DNA of 64,000 bases from JAJUFS01 sp036381175 (GTDB lineage Bacteria > Pseudomonadota > Gammaproteobacteria > Natronospirales > JAJUFS01): the NCBI GenBank assembly GCA_036381175.1, contig DASVDI010000027.1, positions 1-64,000 on the forward strand, in the 5' to 3' direction. Positions 26,867-34,819 of this stretch are shown here, piece by piece. Both the position numbers and the translations under genes were made by a program. How positions within the stretch are numbered: the first letter of the stretch is position 1; every line of letters begins with the position of its first letter. Below the pieces are notes generated by a model. That model saw nothing but the letters and a program-made list of their open reading frames with translations. It did no database searches and was not told where the DNA came from.

Positions 26867-28318
26867 TCAGCGCTTTACCCACAATTCCATGAAGTCGGTA
26901 ACGCTCATCCCTTCCAGATTTTCCTGATCCTCGCATGCCTTTTCGATCGCTGCGGTCTGCTTCGTATCGAAGGTCTCGTTGATGGCCTTGCGAAATTTCT
27001 CGACGAGAACGGGAATGCCTTCACCGCGACGCTTGCGATGACCGATCGGGTAATCGATCGCGACGCGTTCGGTGCGCCCGCCGTCCTTGAAGAAGATTTC
27101 GATGGCGTTGCCGATGTAACGCTTGTCGGAATCGTAATAATCCTTCGTGAACTGCTCGTTCTCGGTGACGACCATCTTCGAACGGATGGCATCGACGCGC
27201 GGATCGTTGGCGACATCGTCTTCATAATCGGTTGCTTCAAGACGGCCATGAATGAGCGGAATCGCGACCATGTACTGGATGCAGTGATCGCGATCCGCCG
27301 GGTTCGCGAGCGGACCGGTCTTGTCGATAATGCGCACGCCCGGCTCCTGCGTTTCGATGACAATGCGCTCGATGTCATCAAGACGATCCTTGACCTGCTC
27401 GTGCAGTTTCATCGCGCACTCGACCGCGGTCTGCGCGTGGAATTCCGCCGGAAACGAAATCTTGAAAAGAACGTTCTCCATCACGTACGAGCCATACGTT
27501 TGCGGGAACGTGAATTTCTTTTCCTTGAAAAGGACATCGTAGAAGCCCCATTTCGGCGCGCTCAACGCCGTGGGGTAACCCATCTCGCCGGTCTTGCAGA
27601 TCAGCGCGAGACGCACGGCGCGCGCCGTCGCGTCGCCCGCCGCCCAGCTCTTGCGACTACCCGCATTCGGCGCATGGCGATACGTGCGCAGCGCGCCGCC
27701 ATCGATGAACGCGTGCGAAACCGCATTGATGATCTGCTCGCGCGTGAGGCCGAGCATCTGCGCGACGACGGCGGTGGATGCGAGGCGCACCAGCAGCACG
27801 TGATCGAGACCGACGCGATTGAAGGAATTTTCCAGCGCCATGATGCCCTGGATTTCATGCGCCTTGATCATGGCCGTAAGAACGTCCTTGATCTTCAGCG
27901 GCGCTTTTCCTTCGGCAACATTCGTGCGCGAAACGTAATCCGCAACCGCGAGAATGCCGCCAAGGTTGTCCGAAGGATGGCCCCATTCCGCTGCGAGCCA
28001 GGTGTCGTTGAAATCCAGCCAGCGCACCATCGCGCCGATGTTGAACGCGCCCTGCACGGGATCGAGTTCGAAATTCGTTCCCGGCACGCGCACGCCGTTT
28101 TTCATTTCAGCACCCGGAACGATCGGCCCAAGCAGTTTCGTGCAGGCCGGGTATTTCAGCGCCATCATGCCGCAGGCGAGCGTATCCATCAGGCAGTAGC
28201 GCGCGGTCTCGAATGCCTCGGTGGATTTGATTTCGTAATTGATGACGTAGTCGGCAATATCGATCAGGACTTTTTCCGGATCTGGACGCTTCGCGGATTT
28301 CATATCGGGTGCGGACAT
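26867..28318 (-). CDS. prpD: 2-methylcitrate dehydratase PrpD
   Basis: A 483-residue enzyme that dehydrates 2-methylcitrate to 2-methyl-cis-aconitate in the methylcitrate cycle of propionate use. Typical segments are RYCLMDTLACGMMALKYP, GAMVRWLDFNDTWLAAEWGHP, SDNLGGILAVADY and RTYRHAPNAGSRKSWAAGDA. The length is that of E. coli PrpD (483). AAGGAAAGG precedes the ATG. It is the last gene of the prpB-prpC-...-prpD run, separated from prpC by three short genes. No acnD or prpF was seen, consistent with the PrpD route. Confidence 0.95.
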   Translation of the reverse strand: MSAPDMKSAKRPDPEKVLIDIADYVINYEIKSTEAFETARYCLMDTLACGMMALKYPACTKLLGPIVPGAEMKNGVRVPGTNFELDPVQGAFNIGAMVRWLDFNDTWLAAEWGHPSDNLGGILAVADYVSRTNVAEGKAPLKIKDVLTAMIKAHEIQGIMALENSFNRVGLDHVLLVRLASTAVVAQMLGLTREQIINAVSHAFIDGGALRTYRHAPNAGSRKSWAAGDATARAVRLALICKTGEMGYPTALSAPKWGFYDVLFKEKKFTFPQTYGSYVMENVLFKISFPAEFHAQTAVECAMKLHEQVKDRLDDIERIVIETQEPGVRIIDKTGPLANPADRDHCIQYMVAIPLIHGRLEATDYEDDVANDPRVDAIRSKMVVTENEQFTKDYYDSDKRYIGNAIEIFFKDGGRTERVAIDYPIGHRKRRGEGIPVLVEKFRKAINETFDTKQTAAIEKACEDQENLEGMSVTDFMELWVKR

Positions 28319-28337
28319 TCTTTTACCTTTCCTTCGA

Positions 28338-28589
28338 TCAAGTGGTGAAATGCAGATACAGCGAAATAATGGTCATCACGAGCAACAGCAGTCCGTTGAG
28401 CGTGGCGGCTTGCGATGCGCGGCTGGAGCGCGTCTTGCGCTCGGCGCTCTCCGCGATCCAGATGCCGAACGTTGCGATGACGGCGCCGGCGATGCGAAAC
28501 AGCAGTGATTCCTCGCTGACGCCGAGCCAGAACACGGCCGTCGCGGCAAACGCAGAAACATAACTGGTGAGTGACAACACGCCGAACAT
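28338..28589 (-). CDS. small membrane protein inside the prp cluster
   Basis: An 83-residue protein with three hydrophobic segments (SYVSAFAATAVFWLGV, LLFRIAGAVIATFGIWI and LNGLLLLVMTIISLYL). It lies 4 nt after the ArsN2-like gene and 19 nt before prpD, so it is probably in the same transcript. No family was recognised. Confidence 0.6.
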   Translation of the reverse strand: MFGVLSLTSYVSAFAATAVFWLGVSEESLLFRIAGAVIATFGIWIAESAERKTRSSRASQAATLNGLLLLVMTIISLYLHFTT

Positions 28590-28593
28590 CGGA

Positions 28594-29043
28594 CTACCCC
28601 AGGTTCTTTTTCATGCAGATGGCCGTGGCCGGACAAAGCGTCGCGAACTCCGTGCTTCGCGCGATCGCGACGGGAACAGCATCGCGATCAAACTTTTCGT
28701 AACCCAGACGAGGAAAGAATTCCGCCGCCGTCATCGTGAGCAGGTACAACGCGCCGATGTGTTTTTCCCGCGCGTGATTTTCTATCGCGCCCGTGATTCT
28801 CTTTCCCAGTCCTGAACCACGTGCCGCATCGCTCACCACAACGGAACGCAACAGGCCGTCATTGCCATGACGCTCGACGCCACCCGTTGCGAGCAGTTCG
28901 CCCTTCGCATCGCGCAGGACCATGAAATCCTGCAATGAATGAATCGTGAGATCCTCGAACGGCAATCCGGCGCTTTTCAACAAGGCCTGGATGTCAGCAA
29001 GATCATTCGCGGTCGCCGCGCGAAAATCAGGAGTGTCTGTCAT
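28594..29043 (-). CDS. ArsN2-like GNAT acetyltransferase
   Basis: A 149-residue GNAT-fold protein. The acetyl-CoA loop is DAARGSGLGKRI (V/I-x-x-x-x-R-G-x-G-x-G/A pattern), the last strand is AEFFPRLGYEKFDRD, and the C-terminus has FATLCPATAICMKK, a hallmark of the ArsN2 group found in arsenic resistance loci. No arsenic genes are nearby; it lies in the prp cluster. The ATG at 29043 (MTDTPDFRAATAND) overlaps the upstream small gene by 17 nt. Acceptor substrate unknown; modification of a propionate-related product or enzyme is only a guess. Confidence 0.82.
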   Translation of the reverse strand: MTDTPDFRAATANDLADIQALLKSAGLPFEDLTIHSLQDFMVLRDAKGELLATGGVERHGNDGLLRSVVVSDAARGSGLGKRITGAIENHAREKHIGALYLLTMTAAEFFPRLGYEKFDRDAVPVAIARSTEFATLCPATAICMKKNLG

Positions 29044-29242
29044 CGTCGCCAGCGGCATCCGTTTGCTCATCAATCTGCTCGCGAAGATCCGCGGCCTGCT
29101 GCTGCACGATCTTCTCGACTTCCTTCGCCTTCTCGAGCGCCTGCTGTTGCGCCTCGACCGGGCGCGCGTCTTCGCCGCCCTGGTTCAGGTAAAAATATGC
29201 AGCGGCCAGAAGCACGATGGCAGCGACGAGAATTCTCAGCAT
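29027..29242 (-). CDS. small anchored coiled-coil protein
   Basis: A 71-residue protein with an N-terminal hydrophobic anchor (MLRILVAAIVLLAAAYFYL) and a charged helix (VEAQQQALEKAKEVEKIVQQ) likely to form a coiled coil. It starts 8 nt after prpC ends and overlaps the following GNAT gene. No family was recognised; the Shine-Dalgarno is weak. Confidence 0.55.
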   Translation of the reverse strand: MLRILVAAIVLLAAAYFYLNQGGEDARPVEAQQQALEKAKEVEKIVQQQAADLREQIDEQTDAAGDDDRHS

Positions 29243-29249
29243 GGCGTAA

Positions 29250-30422
29250 TCACTTTCTACTTGCCGTTTTCTTTTTCTTCTTCGCAGCGGCGCGATTTTC
29301 AATTGCAGTCCAGCGCTTCAGCCCGGGACCGGTGTATTCGGCTGCCGGACGGATCAGGCGATTGTTCGCGCGCTGTTCCATGATGTGCGCGGACCAGCCG
29401 GTGATGCGCGACATGACGAAGATCGGCGTGAAGAGTTCCGTCGGAATGCCCATGAAGTGATAGGCAGTCGCGGAATAGAAATCGAGGTTCGGGAAGATTT
29501 TCTTCTCGTCCCACATGACTTTCTCGATCGCTTCGGAAACCGGATACAGCCGCTTGTCGCCGACCTGCTCGCCAAGCTGGCGCGCCCATTCCTTGATGAC
29601 ACGATTGCGCGGATCGAACTCTTTATAGACGCGATGCCCGAAGCCCATGATCTTGGCTTTTTCTTCGAGCATTTTGCGGATGCCCGCATCGGCCGCTTCC
29701 GGCGTCTTGAATTTTTCGATCAACTCCATCGCCGCTTCGTTCGCGCCACCATGCAGCGGGCCGCGCAGTGCGCCGATCGCGCCGGTGACGGCGGAATGGA
29801 AATCCGAAAGCGTCGCGGTAATCACGCGTGCGGTGAACGTCGAGGCGTTGAACTCATGCTCGGCATAAAGAATGAGCGAGGAATCCATCGCCTTGACGTG
29901 CAATTCCTTCGGCTTCTTGCCGTGCAGCAGCTGCAGGAAGTGACCGGCGACCGTGTCCTGCTTCGTCTCGGTGTTGATGCGCTTGCCTTCTTCATGGAAA
30001 CGCCACCAGTAGCAAACGATGCCGGGGAACGCGGCGAGCAGGCGCTCGGCGATTTTTCCCTGGTTCGAGAAATCGGTTTTCTCGGGCTCGAGATTGCCGA
30101 GCATGGAGCAGCCGGTGCGCATCACATCCATCGGATGCGTGTCGGCGGGAATCATCTCAAGCGTGTCACGCAGGGCTTTTGGCAGCTTGCGGTTAGCCAT
30201 CAGGCGCTTCTTGAAGGCGTTGAGCTCCGCCTTGTTCGGCAGCTTGCCGTGCAAAAGCAGGAACGCGACTTCCTCGAACGTGCCCTTGTCGGTCATGTCG
30301 TAGATGTCGTAACCGCGATAGGTGAGGCCCGCGCCTTCCTTGCCGACGGTGCAGATTTCGGTTTCACCGGCGGTGATGCCGGCGAGACCTGCGGTGTTCG
30401 CCTGTTTTTTCGCTTCTGCCAT
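29250..30422 (-). CDS. prpC: 2-methylcitrate synthase PrpC
   Basis: A 390-residue citrate-synthase-family enzyme that condenses propionyl-CoA with oxaloacetate. Active-site residues are in PLHGGANEAA, IMGFGHRVYK and LDFYSATAYHFMGIP. Length (about 390 rather than 430) and position between prpB and prpD favour PrpC over the general citrate synthase GltA. The ATG has AGGAG about 8 nt upstream. A degenerate REP-like unit (30462-30485) sits in the 63-nt gap to prpB. The C-terminus is a lysine-rich tail. Confidence 0.95.
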   Translation of the reverse strand: MAEAKKQANTAGLAGITAGETEICTVGKEGAGLTYRGYDIYDMTDKGTFEEVAFLLLHGKLPNKAELNAFKKRLMANRKLPKALRDTLEMIPADTHPMDVMRTGCSMLGNLEPEKTDFSNQGKIAERLLAAFPGIVCYWWRFHEEGKRINTETKQDTVAGHFLQLLHGKKPKELHVKAMDSSLILYAEHEFNASTFTARVITATLSDFHSAVTGAIGALRGPLHGGANEAAMELIEKFKTPEAADAGIRKMLEEKAKIMGFGHRVYKEFDPRNRVIKEWARQLGEQVGDKRLYPVSEAIEKVMWDEKKIFPNLDFYSATAYHFMGIPTELFTPIFVMSRITGWSAHIMEQRANNRLIRPAAEYTGPGLKRWTAIENRAAAKKKKKTASRK

Positions 30423-30461
30423 GACTTTGCTCCTGATCGAGTTCTGATTCTTTTTGTCAGT

Positions 30462-30485
30462 GCGGACTTGAAGCCCGCTCCTGCA
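30462..30485. repeat. degenerate REP-like unit between prpB and prpC
   Basis: On the minus strand this reads TGCAGGAGCGGGCTTCAAGT followed by CCGC, similar to one arm of the perfect palindrome at 5766-5815. It carries imperfect GCGGACTT/AAGCCCGC arms. It occupies part of the 121-nt prpB-prpC gap. Confidence 0.5.
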
Positions 30486-31364
30486 TCATTTTTTCGCAAA
30501 CAGTTCGTCGAGTTTGTTTTCGTAGCTGTAGTAATCGAGATGCCGGTACAGCTCGTCGCGTGTCTGCAGCTCATCGATGATGTTTTTCTGCGTGCCTTCG
30601 CGCAGCACCGTCTCGAAATAATGCAACGCCGCCTTGTTCATGGCGCGGTACGCGCCACAGCAAAGCAGCTGGATATCGACGCCGGCGCTGGCGAGCTCAG
30701 CGCGCGTGAACAGCGGCGTTTTCCCGAATTCGGTGATGTTCGCGAGGATCGGCACCTTCACCGCGTCCTTGAACTGCCGGTACTGCTCAAGCGTCTTCAC
30801 GGCTTCCGGGAAGATCATGTCGGCACCCGCCTCGACGCAGGCGACGGCGCGCTCAAGCGCGAGCTCCATGCCTTCCTCGGCCAGCGCGTCGGTGCGCGCC
30901 ATGATGACGAAGCCCTCATCCGTGCGCGCATCCACCGCCGCCTTCACGCGATCGACCATTTCGGCTTTCGAGACGATTTCCTTGCCAGGCCGGTGGCCGC
31001 AGCGCTTCTGCGCGACCTGGTCTTCGATATGCATGGCGGCAGCGCCGGCCTTTATAAAGGAGCGAACCGTGCGCGCGATGTTGAAGGCGCCGCCCCAGCC
31101 GGTGTCGGCATCGACCAGCAGCGGCAGGTCGCAGGCGTCCGTAATACGGCGGATGTCGATCAGCGCGTCTTCCATGCTGGAAATACCGAGATCCGGGATG
31201 CCGAGCGAATTCGCGGCAACGCCGCCGCCGGAGAGATAAATGGCGTGATGGCCGGCATTTTTCGCCATGCGGGCGGCGTAGGCATTGATGGTGCCGACCA
31301 CCTGCAGCGGGCGGTGGGTATCAACGGCGGCGCGGAATTTCGCACCTGCGGAGAGCTGGGTCAT
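30486..31364 (-). CDS. prpB: methylisocitrate lyase PrpB
   Basis: A 292-residue enzyme that splits 2-methylisocitrate into pyruvate and succinate. It has the isocitrate-lyase-family catalytic loop KRCGHRPGKE and metal-site segments VDADTGWGG and MHIEDQ. The ATG at 31364 (MTQLSAGAKFR) is chosen because GGGAG lies about 6 nt upstream; the longer frame to 31397 lacks one. It is the first gene of the prp run. A 9-bp palindrome (31395-31415) lies just upstream and could be a regulatory element. No PrpR-type activator gene was seen in the window. Confidence 0.95.
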   Translation of the reverse strand: MTQLSAGAKFRAAVDTHRPLQVVGTINAYAARMAKNAGHHAIYLSGGGVAANSLGIPDLGISSMEDALIDIRRITDACDLPLLVDADTGWGGAFNIARTVRSFIKAGAAAMHIEDQVAQKRCGHRPGKEIVSKAEMVDRVKAAVDARTDEGFVIMARTDALAEEGMELALERAVACVEAGADMIFPEAVKTLEQYRQFKDAVKVPILANITEFGKTPLFTRAELASAGVDIQLLCCGAYRAMNKAALHYFETVLREGTQKNIIDELQTRDELYRHLDYYSYENKLDELFAKK

Positions 31365-31394
31365 GAAACTCCCTGGAATCTGGCTGGAACGGTC

Positions 31395-31415
31395 CACGGC
31401 CCGAATCGGGCCGTG
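31395..31415. promoter_or_regulatory. palindrome upstream of prpB
   Basis: A perfect 9-bp inverted repeat CACGGCCCG/CGGGCCGTG with a 3-nt AAT centre, 31 nt upstream of the prpB start on the minus strand. There is no U-run, so it may be an operator or a leader hairpin. The assignment is inference. Confidence 0.4.
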
Positions 31416-31562
31416 ACTGGCATTAAAGAGGCGGAATTTTAACCGAGAAGCGGTTTCAGGGCCATGCGCACGGGCATTTTCCGGCTGCTCAGCGAGGATG
31501 GGCGCAGAAAGACGGCTTTTCTCGGCTGTTCAGCTAATGTTCACGAACGTTCGAACCGGCGT

Positions 31563-32555
31563 TCATCGAATCCGGATCAAGGTCCGCCCGGTGTGCTTGC
31601 CTTCCAGCAGCGGCTGGAACGCGTTCGGCAACTCCTCGAAGGGCAGTTCCGTGCCGACGATCAGGTTCAGTTTCGAGGGTTTCAGGTCTGTTGCCAGCCG
31701 TTGCCAGATTTTCAGGCGCAATTTGCGCGGTGTGGCCATGGAATTGATGCCGAGAATGTTCGCGCCGCGGAGGATGAACGGCATGACGGTGGTGTTGAGT
31801 TCATGGCTGCCGGCCAAACCAATACTCGCAATGGAGCCCCACCAGTCCATGGTGCGCGTGAGCCAGGTGAGCATTTCGCCGCCGACATTGTCGATCGCGC
31901 CCTGCCAGGTGGCCTTTTCCAGGGGCCGTCGCCCGTAATCGATCTCACCACGCAGCAGGATGCTGCTCGCGCCGAGTTTTTTCAGGTAATCCTGCGATTC
32001 CTTCTTGCCGGTGACGGCGACAACCTCGTAGCCGCGCCCCGCCAGCATGTTCACCGCCAGCGAGCCCACACCGCCCGTCGCGCCCGTAACGACCACCGGG
32101 CCGTTACCGGGTTTCAGGCCGTTGTGCTCCATGCGATGAATCGCGAGCGCGGCCGTGAAACCCGCCGTGCCGATCTGCATGGTCTTTTTCGGGGTGAAGC
32201 CTTCGGGAATCGGGATGACGTATTCGCCCGGGCAACGGACGAATTCACTGTAGCCACCGTCGCGGTCCTCGCCGAGGCCGCCGCCGGTCACGACAACCTT
32301 GTCGCCTTTCGCAAAGCGCCGATCACTCGATTCATGCACGGTTCCCGCGACATCGATACCGCCGACGAGCGGAAACGAGCGCAGGATTTTTCCGGCGCCG
32401 GTCGCGGCCAGTGCGTCCTTGTAGTTCACATCCGAATACTGCGCCTTGATGACGACATTGCCGTCGGAAAGGTCGTCCAGCACCAGTTGCTCGAAGCGCG
32501 CCTGGATGCGGCCATCCTCGTTGTGAATCCGGTATGCAGTAAAGGGTTTGTTCAT
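31563..32555 (-). CDS. acuI: acrylyl-CoA reductase (NADPH) AcuI / YhdH family
   Basis: A 330-residue zinc-free MDR-superfamily oxidoreductase. The quinone-oxidoreductase-like NADPH loop is TGATGGVGSLAVNMLA, and VNYKDALAATGAGKI, FPLVGGIDVAGTV and GINSMATPRKLR are typical of AcuI/YhdH. The family reduces toxic acrylyl-CoA to propionyl-CoA. The ATG at 32555 has GGAG about 6 nt upstream. It is upstream of prpB on the same strand (198-nt gap), so it would supply propionyl-CoA to the methylcitrate cycle; co-regulation is inference. Confidence 0.9.
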   Translation of the reverse strand: MNKPFTAYRIHNEDGRIQARFEQLVLDDLSDGNVVIKAQYSDVNYKDALAATGAGKILRSFPLVGGIDVAGTVHESSDRRFAKGDKVVVTGGGLGEDRDGGYSEFVRCPGEYVIPIPEGFTPKKTMQIGTAGFTAALAIHRMEHNGLKPGNGPVVVTGATGGVGSLAVNMLAGRGYEVVAVTGKKESQDYLKKLGASSILLRGEIDYGRRPLEKATWQGAIDNVGGEMLTWLTRTMDWWGSIASIGLAGSHELNTTVMPFILRGANILGINSMATPRKLRLKIWQRLATDLKPSKLNLIVGTELPFEELPNAFQPLLEGKHTGRTLIRIR

Positions 32556-32632
32556 GACGGCTCCGTGGCGAGTGGACGGGCATTTGCGGGCGGTCATTTT
32601 CGCACAGGAGGCGGGCGGTTTTCATAAGCGCA

Positions 32633-33874
32633 TTAGCGCAGCATGAACTCATCCAGCAGGATGCGCCGCACGTCGATCTTCTCCGCCTCCGGATCCGCGA
32701 TCCGCTCGATGCCCCAACCCGTCATTCCCTGCGCTTCCATCATGGCGAGATTGATCATCCGCCGCGGCATGACGAACGTGCCGTTCGGCGCGCGGACCAG
32801 CAGCAGAACAGGTTTCAGGCGGTTTTCTTCCTGCGAGGAAATCACGATGCCGAGCGCGCCGTTCTGCAGGCAGACCAGGCTTGAAAGCGGATAAATGCCG
32901 ATGCAGCGGATGAAGGCTTCCACGAGGTAACGGTCAAAATGCCGATCGACGCGGCGATGCAGCCGGGTCAGTGCGAGCGACGGCGACAGCGCGGCCTCAT
33001 ACGGTTTTTCCGCGGTCATGGATTCGTAGACATCGACAATGCTGACGGCTTGCACGTAGCCCGGAATGTCATGGCCGCGCAGGCCGGCCGGGTACCCGCT
33101 GCCATCGATGCGTTCGTGGTGGTGCCGCACGATGTCGATCACGCGGCGGTCGTAATCGCCTTCCGCTTCCAGCAGGCGCGCGGCGTAATCCGCGTGCATG
33201 CGCACAAGCAGGAACTCGCGCTGGCTCAACGGCCCGGGTTTATCCAGGATCCAGCGCGGCACGCGCGACATTCCCGCGTCGTGCAGCAACGCGCCTTCGC
33301 TCATCACGCTTACCAATGCGTCGTTCCAGTTGAGAAAGCGCCCGAGCGCCGCGGCCAGCACCGAGACATTCATCGAATGTTGCGCGATCTGCTGGTTTTC
33401 GCTTCTGAGGATGGTCATCCATTGCGCCGTCTGTGGATTGCGGCTGACGGTCTCGACCAGCTCCGTGGCGACAACGCGCGTGTCCTTCGCCTGCACGCTC
33501 TTGCCGGCGCGCACGTCTTCGAGCACGTTACCGATGCGCTCGCGCGATTTTTCGACCGTGTTGTTGAGGCGTTCCAGCGTGCGGCGCAGTTTCGCGGCAC
33601 CCTTCCATTCCTCGAACTCGACCGTCACCGCGCTGACCCTGCCGGAACGCACCCGGCCGGCAGCGGTGACCAGGGCGTCCTGGATCTCGCGCGCCTGGCT
33701 GGATTCAAGGTCATCGACAAAGACGTGCCGTGCGCATTCGCGGAGCTGTTCAAGCTCGTCGGGCGATTCGATCATGAAGCCCTGGAAAAGAAACGGCGTG
33801 CCGACCCACGGGCGGTCCAGCTCGGCCACGAACATGCCGAGGCGCAGGCTGCCTACATCGAGCTTGATTTTCAT
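32633..33874 (-). CDS. DUF3391 / HD-GYP domain protein
   Basis: A 413-residue protein. The N-terminal ~120 residues match the DUF3391 type that precedes HD-GYP domains (LRLGMFVAELDRPWVGTPF). The HD-GYP domain carries HSMNVSVLAAALG, HDAGM at 198-202, HHERIDGSGYP near 252-262 and VDVYESMTAEKPY. HD-GYP enzymes hydrolyse c-di-GMP; here the usual HDxGK lysine is methionine, which may affect substrate handling. The ATG at 33874 has GGAAGG 6 nt upstream; the TTG two codons earlier is not needed. It is divergent from the DUF6502 gene. Confidence 0.92.
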   Translation of the reverse strand: MKIKLDVGSLRLGMFVAELDRPWVGTPFLFQGFMIESPDELEQLRECARHVFVDDLESSQAREIQDALVTAAGRVRSGRVSAVTVEFEEWKGAAKLRRTLERLNNTVEKSRERIGNVLEDVRAGKSVQAKDTRVVATELVETVSRNPQTAQWMTILRSENQQIAQHSMNVSVLAAALGRFLNWNDALVSVMSEGALLHDAGMSRVPRWILDKPGPLSQREFLLVRMHADYAARLLEAEGDYDRRVIDIVRHHHERIDGSGYPAGLRGHDIPGYVQAVSIVDVYESMTAEKPYEAALSPSLALTRLHRRVDRHFDRYLVEAFIRCIGIYPLSSLVCLQNGALGIVISSQEENRLKPVLLLVRAPNGTFVMPRRMINLAMMEAQGMTGWGIERIADPEAEKIDVRRILLDEFMLR

Positions 33875-34074
33875 CGGCAACCTTCCGTGGCCGGCCAGGA
33901 GAGCCGCGGATTATCGCGGGTTCGAATTCATCCACGCCATCAGGGAGCTTCGCATTGCGAACGGCGGGAAACCGCAGGGAAAAACAATCCATGACCGGAT
34001 GCTCGTTCGCGAAAGGCTCGCGCAGAATGCGCGGGCCGGAATGACCCGGCATTTATCCAGGGAAGGAGAAAGTC

Positions 34075-34767
34075 ATGGCGACTGTTGCAGAATCCGTAGA
34101 CAACGGCGCAATGCGCCGCACCTTGTTGCTCTTCGCGGAAACGGTGTTGCGGCCGATCGTGCGCATCCTGTTGCGTTACGGATTGTCGTATCCGGAGTTC
34201 AACCAGGTCGCGCGCAAGCTGTACGTGGATGTCGCAATGAAGGAAACGGAATTCCGCAGCGTGCGGCACAAGCGCCAGTACAAATCGCGCGTGGCGTGTC
34301 TCACGGGATTGTCCCGCAAGGAAGTGTTGCGGCTGGTGGATGCGAGCCGCCCGTCGGATGACAGCGAGCTGCGCTCTTCGAATCGCGCCGCACGCGTGCT
34401 GGAAGGCTGGATCACTGATTCCCGCTACCACACGGCAAGCGGCGAACCGTTGACGCTGCCGTTCCGCGCCGCCGAAGGCCAGCGTTCCTTCAGCGAGCTG
34501 GTGCAGGCCTACAGCGGCGATATTCCGCCGCGCGCCGTGCTCGATGAGCTCAAGCGTGTTGGATCGTGTGCTGCCATGGATGACGAGGTTCGCGTGCTCG
34601 TGCCGGAATATGTGGCGCAACCGCTGGATATCGACGCGATCACTTCATCGGCAATGCGAATTGCATCGCATCTTGCGGCGGCGGATGTGGCGCTGGCCAC
34701 GAAAGACAGCCTGCCGCGACGCTACAGTTCGTTGCGGCTTCATTCATCGGCGAAAAGTTATTCGTGA
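34075..34767 (+). CDS. DUF6502 family protein
   Basis: A 230-residue soluble protein of unknown function. The pattern LLLFAETVLRPIVRILLRYG, LSYPEFNQVARKLYVDVAMKE, then a winged-helix-like KSRVACLTGLSRKEVLRLVD matches the DUF6502 family as I remember it. The HTH-like segment suggests nucleic-acid binding (inference). GGAAGGAG precedes the ATG. It is convergent with the MBL-fold gene, with a bidirectional terminator between them. Confidence 0.8.
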   Translation: MATVAESVDNGAMRRTLLLFAETVLRPIVRILLRYGLSYPEFNQVARKLYVDVAMKETEFRSVRHKRQYKSRVACLTGLSRKEVLRLVDASRPSDDSELRSSNRAARVLEGWITDSRYHTASGEPLTLPFRAAEGQRSFSELVQAYSGDIPPRAVLDELKRVGSCAAMDDEVRVLVPEYVAQPLDIDAITSSAMRIASHLAAADVALATKDSLPRRYSSLRLHSSAKSYS

Positions 34768-34774
34768 TCGCGGA

Positions 34775-34807
34775 AAACCCATTCGTGCGCCAGCCGCGAA
34801 TGGGTTT
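34775..34807. terminator. bidirectional terminator
   Basis: An 11-bp perfect stem (34775-34785 with 34797-34807, AAACCCATTCG/CGAATGGGTTT) with an 11-nt loop. A-run and T-run flanks serve both strands, between two convergent genes. Confidence 0.75.
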
Positions 34808-34819
34808 CAGCGCCGGGTT

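Noticed and set aside
27038..28348. 436-codon plus-strand open frame
   Set aside because: Antisense to prpD; shadow frame.
29385..31442. 685-codon plus-strand open frame
   Set aside because: Antisense to prpC and prpB, which are unambiguous; no start site or family features.
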